In this document: piece after piece, positions 5,833 to 11,534 of the stretch
How positions within the stretch are numbered: position 1 is the first letter of the stretch
Layout of the letters: every line of letters begins with the position of its first letter
DNA from: an uncultured Ruminococcus sp.
GTDB lineage: Bacteria > Bacillota > Clostridia > Oscillospirales > Ruminococcaceae
Reading direction: 5' to 3'
Length of the DNA stretch: 11,534 nucleotides
NCBI GenBank assembly: GCA_902796865.1
Contig: CADBQZ010000260.1
Span: forward strand, 1 to 11,534
Notes under the pieces: model-generated
The model's input: only the letters and a program-made list of their open reading frames with translations
What the model was told of the DNA's origin: nothing
Databases searched by the model: none
Translations under genes and position numbers: made by a program

Positions 5833-6954
5833 TTGATCTACAAATATATCGGCGGCAAGAAACTTATCTGCGGATACACTACAGGAAGCTGTGCGGCGGC
5901 GGCAGCAGGTGCAGCAGCTCAGTTTCTTTTGAGCGGTAAAAAGCCTGATGCCGTAAAGCTTGAAGTCCCTTCCGGAGATACCTTGCTTCTTAATATAACT
6001 GATGCCGGAATATTTGAAAGTTCTGCCCAGTGTGCAGTTATAAAAGACGGCGGTGATGACCCTGACGTTACGAGCGGTCTGAAGATCTTTGCAGATGTAA
6101 GCAGAATAGAAAGCGGTATCAGGATAATCGGCGGAGAGGGTGTAGGCATAGTTACAAAGCCGGGGCTTGACCGACCGGTGGGAGATCATGCTATAAATAC
6201 AGTACCCAGAAAAATGATAAAAAAGGCGGTTTGGGATGCTGCTGAAAAATATGGATACAGCGGAGGGTTCTTAGTAAAGATATTTGTTCCGGGCGGCGAG
6301 GAAACTGCTAAAAAGACCTTTAATCCTAAAATGGGGATAGAAGGCGGCATATCAATAATCGGAACTACGGGAATAGTAGAGCCTATGAGCGAACGGGCGG
6401 TCGTAGAAACTATAAGAGTCGGTGCAAATATGAGAAAAAGTTCGGGCGACAGAGTGCTTGTTCTTTCTGTCGGAAATTACAGCGAAAGTTTTCTTCATGA
6501 AAATTATCCGTCTTTAAGTGAAAAATGTGTTATGTGCAGCAATTTTATCGGTGAGGCATTTGACATAGGTGCAGCTATGGGATTTGACGGAATTATTCTT
6601 ATCGGTCATATCGGAAAGCTTGTAAAGCTTGGAAGCGGAATAATGAATACGCATTCCTCTTATGCTGACGGAAGAATGGAAACGCTTATGGCGTGTGCGG
6701 CTCTGGCAGGAGCAGACAGTGATATAATAAAAAGGCTTGATAGCTGTATCACTGCCGATGCGGCTCTGGACATACTTCGTGAGACGAATGTTTTTGAAAA
6801 GACATTGAAAATACTGACAGACAGGATAGAAAGATACATTGATATGAGAGTGCGTGGAAGTGTCAAGACAGGTGCAGTGATATTCTCCTTTAAAAACGGA
6901 TTGCTGCTTAAAACGGACAATGCTGATAAACTTATTGAATTATCGGAGGTTTGA
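5833..6954 (+). CDS. cbiD: Cobalt-precorrin-5B C1-methyltransferase CbiD
   Basis: CbiD transfers a methyl group from S-adenosylmethionine to C1 of the corrin macrocycle in the anaerobic cobalamin pathway (cytoplasmic). At 373 residues it has normal family length. Signatures in order: GYTTGSCAAAAAGA (14-27), the KDGGDDPDVT block (71-80), GGEGVGIVTKPGL (100-112), the NTVPR element (122-126), GISIIGTTGIVEPMS in the middle, and IGHIGKLVKLGSGIMNTHS toward the C-terminus. CbiD is unrelated in fold to the tetrapyrrole methylases that follow it. The start is TTG at 5833-5835, chosen because GGAGGG (5818-5823) lies 9 bases upstream and the family motif begins soon after; the only nearby ATG (5808) is out of frame. 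It is the first gene of the operon, directly behind a strong promoter, and ends two bases before the cbiF ATG. Identification is secure. Confidence 0.96.
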   Translation: MIYKYIGGKKLICGYTTGSCAAAAAGAAAQFLLSGKKPDAVKLEVPSGDTLLLNITDAGIFESSAQCAVIKDGGDDPDVTSGLKIFADVSRIESGIRIIGGEGVGIVTKPGLDRPVGDHAINTVPRKMIKKAVWDAAEKYGYSGGFLVKIFVPGGEETAKKTFNPKMGIEGGISIIGTTGIVEPMSERAVVETIRVGANMRKSSGDRVLVLSVGNYSESFLHENYPSLSEKCVMCSNFIGEAFDIGAAMGFDGIILIGHIGKLVKLGSGIMNTHSSYADGRMETLMACAALAGADSDIIKRLDSCITADAALDILRETNVFEKTLKILTDRIERYIDMRVRGSVKTGAVIFSFKNGLLLKTDNADKLIELSEV

Positions 6955-6956
6955 CA

Positions 6957-7715
6957 ATGGTACATTTTGTCGGTGCAGGCTGCGGGGCGGCTGATCTTAT
7001 AACGCTCAGAGGTAAAAAACTTATTGAAGCGGCAGATGTTATAATATATGCAGGCTCGCTTGTGAATCCGGAACTTTTAGAGTATGCAGGTTCTAGCTGT
7101 CAGATATACAACAGTGCTTTTATGACTCTTGATGAAGTGATCGGAGTTATTGAAAATGCCGAGCAGAGAAAGCTTATGACAGTAAGGCTTCATACAGGAG
7201 ACCCCAGCATATACGGCGCTGTGCGTGAACAGATGGACAGGCTGAAAGAGCTTGGGATAGAGTATGATATCTGTCCGGGAGTAAGCTCATTCTGCGGTGC
7301 GGCAGCATCTCTTGAATGTGAGTATACTCTTCCGGGAACATCACAGACGGTGATACTTACGAGAATGGCAGGACGAACGGCTGTCCCGGAAAAAGAGAGT
7401 ATTGCTTCTCTTGCGGAACACAGAGCTTCTATGGTGATATTTTTAAGCGTTTCTATGGCAGATGAGCTTTCAGAGCAGCTTATAAAGGGTGGATATTCTC
7501 CTGATACTCCTGCGGCAGTCGTATATAAGGCAACATGGAAAGACGAAAAAATAATAAGATGCAGATTATCAGAGCTTCCGAAAGCAGTAAAAGACAGCGG
7601 TATCACAAAAACAGCGCTCATAACAGTAGGCGAGCATCTGGGAAATGAGTATGAACTTTCAAAGCTTTATTCGCCGGGATTTGAAACGGGATTCAGAAAG
7701 GCAGATACAAAATGA
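6957..7715 (+). CDS. cbiF: Cobalt-precorrin-4 C11-methyltransferase CbiF
   Basis: CbiF (CobM in the aerobic route) adds the S-adenosylmethionine methyl group at C11. The 252-residue protein is a canonical tetrapyrrole methylase: DLITLRGKKLIEAADVIIYAGSLV at 13-36, VRLHTGDPSIYGA (77-89) with the cofactor-binding GDPSIYG, PGVSSFCGAAASL (107-119), the family hallmark QTVILTRMAGRT (130-141) and FLSVSMAD further on. The N-terminal glycine loop reads GAGCGAADL where many homologues have GAGPGDPEL; Pro and Asp are replaced but the glycines are kept. The ATG at 6957 is chosen over the in-frame TTG at 6951 because GGAGG (6945-6949) sits 7 bases before the ATG and only one base before the TTG. The gene starts two bases after the cbiD stop and overlaps cbiG by four bases, so coupled translation is expected. 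Confidence 0.96.
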   Translation: MVHFVGAGCGAADLITLRGKKLIEAADVIIYAGSLVNPELLEYAGSSCQIYNSAFMTLDEVIGVIENAEQRKLMTVRLHTGDPSIYGAVREQMDRLKELGIEYDICPGVSSFCGAAASLECEYTLPGTSQTVILTRMAGRTAVPEKESIASLAEHRASMVIFLSVSMADELSEQLIKGGYSPDTPAAVVYKATWKDEKIIRCRLSELPKAVKDSGITKTALITVGEHLGNEYELSKLYSPGFETGFRKADTK

Positions 7716-8740
7716 AGACGGCATTCATATCCGTAACTAATAAGGGCAGAGAGCTTACAAAAGATCTGATGCAGAGATCTGAATTTGGTAATACAAAACG
7801 TTTTTGCTTTCACAAAGCATCAGATGATAAAAGCGAGAGCTTTGATGATATAAAAAAACTTACAGAGACTGTATTTCGCAAATACGATGCTTTAGTTTTC
7901 GTATGTGCCTGCGGCATAGCTGTAAGAGCGATAGCGCCGTTTGTCGATTCAAAGCTTACCGATCCGGCTGTTATAGTTATAGATGACTGCGGCAAATATG
8001 TTATACCGATACTTTCTGGGCATATCGGCGGAGCAAATGAACTTGCCAAAAAGACAGCAGAGCTTATTGAGGCTCAGGCTGTTATAACGACTGCTACAGA
8101 CAACGGAAAATTATTTTCACCTGACAGCTTTGCTGTTTCAAACGGACTTATCATAGATGATATTTCTGCCGCAAAGGAGATAGCCTGTGCGGTCATAAAT
8201 AATGAAAAGATCGGTATAAAAAGTGAGTATGGATATAAAAACGTTCCTTCATATATGATCGAAGATGACAGCTGCCGTACCGGAATGTATATAGGGGCTG
8301 AGAGCAGAGAGCCGTTTGAGGTCACATTAAAGCTTATCCCGAAAAATATAGTTTTAGGTATAGGCTGTAAAAAAGATTCAAGCATTGAAAGCATATCGGA
8401 AGCTGCAAAGGCAGCTTTTGAAAAAGCAGGTAAAGATATGAGGAGACTTTGTGCGGTAACAAGCATTGATATTAAAGCACATGAGAAAGGCTTGCTTGAA
8501 TTCTGCAAAATGTATGATGTCATGTTAGTTACCTATACGGCAGACGAGCTTATGAAAATAGAGGGGGAATTTGAGCCTTCTGATTTTGTCAGAAGCGTAA
8601 CGGGTGCAGACAATGTATGTGAACGAAGTGCTGTAAGATATGGTGGAAAGCTTATATTAAAAAAACAGATACTAAACGGAGTGACAGCAGCGCTTGCGGA
8701 AATGCCTGTCACTATAGATCTTGAAAAGGAGCGCTTTTGA
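7712..8740 (+). CDS. cbiG: Cobalt-precorrin-5A hydrolase CbiG
   Basis: CbiG opens the delta-lactone of cobalt-precorrin-5A and releases the two-carbon fragment as acetaldehyde, giving the substrate of CbiD. The 342-residue protein shows the two expected domains: an N-terminal half with the conserved CGIAVRAIAPF (67-77), DPAVIVIDDCGKYVIPILSGH (84-104) and GGANELA (106-112), and a C-terminal half starting at LGIGCKKDSS (215-224), the CbiG/CobE signature. The ATG overlaps the cbiF stop as ATGA; an AAAGG about 12 bases upstream is a modest ribosome site, so coupling to cbiF probably matters. CbiG is a marker of the anaerobic, oxygen-independent route, since the aerobic route uses CobG and CobF instead. 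Length is ordinary and no residue of note is missing. The identification is secure. Confidence 0.95.
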   Translation: MKTAFISVTNKGRELTKDLMQRSEFGNTKRFCFHKASDDKSESFDDIKKLTETVFRKYDALVFVCACGIAVRAIAPFVDSKLTDPAVIVIDDCGKYVIPILSGHIGGANELAKKTAELIEAQAVITTATDNGKLFSPDSFAVSNGLIIDDISAAKEIACAVINNEKIGIKSEYGYKNVPSYMIEDDSCRTGMYIGAESREPFEVTLKLIPKNIVLGIGCKKDSSIESISEAAKAAFEKAGKDMRRLCAVTSIDIKAHEKGLLEFCKMYDVMLVTYTADELMKIEGEFEPSDFVRSVTGADNVCERSAVRYGGKLILKKQILNGVTAALAEMPVTIDLEKERF

Positions 8741-9462
8741 TGCTTTATATTGTTGGAACAGGTCCCGGCAGTTTTGACGGAATGACTGTCAGGGCACAGA
8801 ATGCCTTGGAAAAAAGTGATTTGATAATAGGCTTTAAAACATATGTGAAGCTTTTATCGGAATATTATCCGGACAAAAAATATTTATCGAACGGAATGAG
8901 ACAGGAGCGTGAGCGTGTACGCACTGCGCTTTATGAAGCGGGTACAAAAACGGTATCGCTCATATGCAGCGGTGACCCTGAGCTTTACGGAATGGCTGGT
9001 CTTGCATATGAAGAAAGTATAAACTATCCCGATACTGAAATAGAGGTCATACCGGGGGTAACTGCTGCAATGAGCGGAGGAGCACTTTTAGGTTCGCCTC
9101 TTACATCTGACTTTGCTGTGATAAGCTTGTCTGACATACTTACGCCGTGGGAAAAGATAGAAAAGCGGCTGAACTGTGCGGCTGAATGTGACCTTGTTAT
9201 AGTTCTTTATAATCCGGCATCAAAAAGCAGGAGAGAGCATTTAAAAAAAGCCTGTGATATAATACTTACACATAGACCGCCTGATACTGTTTGCGGATAT
9301 GTCAGAAATATCGGCAGAGAGGGAGAAATGATATCTGTAACAGATCTTTGCAAGCTTAAAGATATCGCTGCCGATATGTTTACGACTGTATTTATCGGCA
9401 GCAGTGGGACCAAAGTTATAAACGGAAAAATGGTTACACCGAGAGGATATAAAAATGTATAG
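8740..9462 (+). CDS. cbiH: Cobalt-precorrin-3B C17-methyltransferase CbiH
   Basis: CbiH (CobJ in the aerobic route) methylates C17 and drives ring contraction with lactone formation, the step that turns the porphyrinoid into a corrinoid. The 240-residue tetrapyrrole methylase has GTGPG (6-10), SGDPELYGM (77-85) for cofactor binding, PGVTAAMSGGALLGSPL (105-121), the diagnostic DFAVISLSDILTPW (124-137) and VLYNPASKSR (155-164). I place the start at the ATG 8740-8742, one base overlapping the cbiG stop (TGATG); AAAAGGAG (8724-8731) is 8 bases upstream. An in-frame TTG three bases earlier would add only one Met and is less well spaced. Its 3' end overlaps cbiJ by 8 bases. The product feeds CbiF, encoded two genes upstream. 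Identification is secure. Confidence 0.95.
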   Translation: MLYIVGTGPGSFDGMTVRAQNALEKSDLIIGFKTYVKLLSEYYPDKKYLSNGMRQERERVRTALYEAGTKTVSLICSGDPELYGMAGLAYEESINYPDTEIEVIPGVTAAMSGGALLGSPLTSDFAVISLSDILTPWEKIEKRLNCAAECDLVIVLYNPASKSRREHLKKACDIILTHRPPDTVCGYVRNIGREGEMISVTDLCKLKDIAADMFTTVFIGSSGTKVINGKMVTPRGYKNV

Positions 9463-10213
9463 GCTTTTGATATTCGGAGGTACTGCTGAGGGCAGAGAGC
9501 TTGCGGAATTTTGTGTTGATAAGAATATAAGAGCGGATATAAGTGTTGCTACTGTAAAGGGTGCAGAGCTTCTTCCAAAAGGTATAAATATTCTTGAAGG
9601 ACGGCTTGACAGCGGACAGATAGAAGAGCTTTTAAGAAAAAATGGATATACATCGGTCATAGATGCGACACATCCATATGCCCGTGAGATAACAATAAAT
9701 GCAAAGACTGCCTGTGAAGGCATAGGCATCAGGTATAAAAGAGTTTTGCGTGAAAGTCTTCCTGTCTGCGGCAAAGCTTTTGAAAGCGGAGAACAGATGG
9801 CAGATACGCTGAATCATCCCGAATATAAAAACAAGGTGATATTAAGCACTCTTGGAAGTAAGTCGCTTTCTGTATTGACACATATTGATTCATACAGCCA
9901 AAGAGTATGGCTCAGACTTTTGCCGGCAGAAGATATTGAAGAAAAGTGCAGAAGCCTTGGCTTCGATACTAAAAAGCTGATACTTGAGAAAGGTCCTTTT
10001 TCAACAGAAGAAAATATATCACATATAAAACAGAGCGGTGCACAGATACTTCTCACAAAGGAAAGCGGAGAAAGAGGCGGATATCCTCAGAAAGCCGCTG
10101 CTGCGGAGAAATGCGGAACGATGCTCATGACTCTTACAAGACCGCAGGAAAGCGGTATGAGCCTTTCTGAAGCAAAGGAGTTTATCATGGACATCAGGGA
10201 GAATGATAGATGA
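9455..10213 (+). CDS. cbiJ: Cobalt-precorrin-6A reductase CbiJ
   Basis: CbiJ (CobK) reduces the macrocycle of cobalt-precorrin-6A to 6B using a nicotinamide nucleotide; the anaerobic enzyme is usually NADH-dependent. The 252-residue protein has the family layout: a nucleotide-binding GGTAEGRELA near the N-terminus (8-17), DATHPYA (70-76), STLGSKSL (131-138), EKGPFSTEEN (178-187) and TKESGERGGYPQKAAAA (201-217), which contributes the substrate site. The ATG at 9455 lies inside the last codons of cbiH (8-base overlap) and is preceded by GAGAGGA (9441-9447) with 7-base spacing. The stop overlaps the next start as ATGA. No truncation or frame change is seen. Cytoplasmic and soluble; no membrane helix. 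Identification is secure. Confidence 0.95.
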   Translation: MYRLLIFGGTAEGRELAEFCVDKNIRADISVATVKGAELLPKGINILEGRLDSGQIEELLRKNGYTSVIDATHPYAREITINAKTACEGIGIRYKRVLRESLPVCGKAFESGEQMADTLNHPEYKNKVILSTLGSKSLSVLTHIDSYSQRVWLRLLPAEDIEEKCRSLGFDTKKLILEKGPFSTEENISHIKQSGAQILLTKESGERGGYPQKAAAAEKCGTMLMTLTRPQESGMSLSEAKEFIMDIRENDR

Positions 10214-11400
10214 AAGTATATATAGTCGGTACGGGAATGGACGGTGAGCTTTCTCTTACCAATGAAGGCAGGACGGCGATAGAGCGTTCGGATATAATAA
10301 TAGGCGCAAAGCGTGTAACAGAACCTTTTTTGACAAGCGGCAAAAAAGTAGTATGCTGCTATGAACCTTTAAAGATCGCAGAGATACTTAAAGAAAGCGG
10401 CTGCAAAACAGCAGCGGTTCTTATGTCCGGTGACTGTGGATTTTTCAGCGGTGCAAAAAAGCTCATACCGCTTTTGAATGAATATGATGTAAGGCTTATA
10501 AGCGGCATATCCTCGGCAGTATATTTTTGCAATGCAGCCGGTATTTCATATGAAGATATGAAATTTATTTCGCTTCACGGACGTGATGCCAGCATAGCTC
10601 TTAACGTGAAAATGAATGAGAAATGTTTTTTTCTTCTTGGAAGCACAGACGGTGCGGCAAATGTATGTAAAAGACTCTCTGTATATGGACTTTCCGATGT
10701 TAAAGTATATATCGGTGAAAATTTAGGGTATGAAAATGAAAGGATCATTTCGGGAAGAGCATATGAATTTTTGGATATAAAAACTGATAAGCTTTGTGTG
10801 CTTGTGACCGAAAATAAAGATCTTATAAAATCTATCCCGTCGGGGATAGATGACAGTTTTTTTACAAGAGGAAAAGTTCCTATGACCAAATCGGAAGTCA
10901 GGAGCATTATCATATCAAAGCTTTGTATTTGTTATGACAGTATCGTCTGGGATATAGGCTGCGGTACGGGTTCGGTATCTATAGAAGCGGCTTTCAGATG
11001 TGTTGACGGAAAGGTATATTCGTTTGACAAAGCCCCGGAGGCTTTGAGACTTACCTCTGAAAACGCAAAGAAAGCAGGCTGTGACAATATAGAAATATAT
11101 GAGGGAGAATGTCCTGAGATACTTGACGATAAACCTATGCCTGACAGAGTATTCATAGGCGGAAGCTCAGGCAGAATGGACGATATAATAAAAACAGTAC
11201 TCAGAAAAAACAGCCGTGCTGTTATAGTTGTATCGGCGGTATCGCTCGAAACTCTTTATTCGGCAAAAAATGCTTTTGAGCGAAACGGGCTTATATATGA
11301 CATAGTGAATATAGCCGTTACAAGAACAAGAACTTTAGGCAGTTATACTATGCCGGACACGCAGAATCCGGTATTTATTTTGTGGGGAAGAAAAAAATGA
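10210..11400 (+). CDS. cbiET: CbiE-CbiT fusion: precorrin-6Y/7 C5,C15-methyltransferase, decarboxylating
   Basis: One 396-residue chain combines two enzymes that are separate in Salmonella and fused in CobL. Residues 1 to about 205 are the CbiE tetrapyrrole methylase (C5): VGTGMDG at the N-terminus, [10 protein letters not shown] (72-81) and [11 protein letters not shown] (96-106). Residues about 213-396 are CbiT, a Rossmann-fold methylase that methylates C15 and decarboxylates the C12 acetate: [17 protein letters not shown] (215-231), [16 protein letters not shown] (246-261, S-adenosylmethionine loop) and FIGGSSG (315-321). The junction around 205-213 is short and without extra sequence. The start overlaps the cbiJ stop as ATGA and the stop overlaps the cbiA start the same way. 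Both halves keep their signatures, so both activities are expected. The fusion is common in Bacillota and is not a novelty. Confidence 0.95.
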   Translation: MKVYIVGTGMDGELSLTNEGRTAIERSDIIIGAKRVTEPFLTSGKKVVCCYEPLKIAEILKESGCKTAAVLMSGDCGFFSGAKKLIPLLNEYDVRLISGISSAVYFCNAAGISYEDMKFISLHGRDASIALNVKMNEKCFFLLGSTDGAANVCKRLSVYGLSDVKVYIGENLGYENERIISGRAYEFLDIKTDKLCVLVTENKDLIKSIPSGIDDSFFTRGKVPMTKSEVRSIIISKLCICYDSIVWDIGCGTGSVSIEAAFRCVDGKVYSFDKAPEALRLTSENAKKAGCDNIEIYEGECPEILDDKPMPDRVFIGGSSGRMDDIIKTVLRKNSRAVIVVSAVSLETLYSAKNAFERNGLIYDIVNIAVTRTRTLGSYTMPDTQNPVFILWGRKK

Positions 11401-11534
11401 ACAGGATAATTATTGCCGGAACCGGAAGCGGATGCGGAAAAACTACTGTGACCTGTGCTGTGCTTTCGGCTTTGAAAATGAATGGCAAAAATGTAGCGTC
11501 GTTCAAGTGCGGACCCGATTATATCGACACGATG
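11397..11534 (+). CDS. cbiA: Cobyrinate a,c-diamide synthase CbiA, N-terminal fragment
   Basis: Only the first 46 codons are in the window; the gene runs off the right edge. The visible N-terminus begins [17 protein letters not shown], an ATP-binding P-loop of the dethiobiotin synthetase-like fold, and continues to [12 protein letters not shown], where the KCGPDYID segment is the signature of CbiA/CobB. These enzymes use ATP and glutamine to amidate the a and c carboxylates of cobyrinic acid; the C-terminal glutaminase domain is outside the window. A cobyric acid synthase (CbiP) or dethiobiotin synthetase would have a different sequence after the P-loop, so CbiA is the best call. The ATG overlaps the cbiET stop by four bases and is preceded by the purine-rich GGGGAAG, consistent with coupled translation. 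Confidence 0.9.
   Translation, partial: MNRIIIAGTGSGCGKTTVTCAVLSALKMNGKNVASFKCGPDYIDTM

Noticed and set aside
6951..6956. TTG start for cbiF six bases upstream of the ATG
   Set aside because: The ribosome site would be only one base away; the ATG at 6957 has optimal spacing and matches the family N-terminus.
10810..10850. Separate cbiE and cbiT genes
   Set aside because: The frame is continuous across the domain junction with no stop, start or ribosome site between the halves, so it is one fused gene.

Overview
The window looks like chromosomal DNA of a clostridial Bacillota, probably an Oscillospiraceae/Ruminococcus-type gut anaerobe. This rests on AT-rich intergenic DNA with near-consensus sigma-A promoters and strong GGAG-type ribosome binding sites, short U-tailed hairpin terminators, frequent AUA and AAA codons, and an anaerobic (early cobalt insertion) cobalamin pathway. 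The taxon is an inference; no marker gene in the window fixes it.

Left part (1-1770): the C-terminal end of a zinc-ribbon protein runs into a bidirectional terminator shared with a convergent HD-domain hydrolase gene on the minus strand. A divergent region follows. On the plus strand it leads to a 62-residue protein of unknown function with its own terminator, then a Nudix hydrolase (Ap4A hydrolase/MutT type) with a near-consensus promoter and a strong terminator.

Middle part (1782-5417, all minus strand): read in the direction of transcription this is a small protein with a C-terminal membrane helix, then rlmB (23S rRNA 2'-O-methyltransferase, own promoter), then an 824-residue membrane protein. 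The last has the layout of a P1B-type metal ATPase, but the phosphorylated aspartate motif and the other catalytic signatures are gone: a pseudo-P-type ATPase with a long charged disordered N-terminus.

Divergent region (5418-5832): 415 bases without a gene, carrying opposing promoters at its two ends. Between them lie seven same-direction copies of a 9-base motif (TGTTGAAAA / NGTGGAAAN). Six of these are organised as two copies of a 43-base tandem repeat. Read on the minus strand they resemble relaxed DnaA boxes (TTTTCCACA/TTTTCAACA).

Right part (5833-11534, plus strand): a tightly packed, translationally coupled anaerobic corrin-ring operon, cbiD-cbiF-cbiG-cbiH-cbiJ-cbiET-cbiA (the last cut by the window edge). 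In pathway order CbiH makes the C17 methylation and ring contraction, CbiF methylates C11, CbiG opens the lactone, CbiD methylates C1, CbiJ reduces the ring, the CbiE and CbiT halves of the fusion methylate C5 and C15 with decarboxylation, and CbiA amidates the a and c side chains. CbiL (C20 methylation) and CbiC (methyl migration) are not in the window. The operon promoter leaves a leader of only about 25-30 nt, and I see no cobalamin riboswitch.
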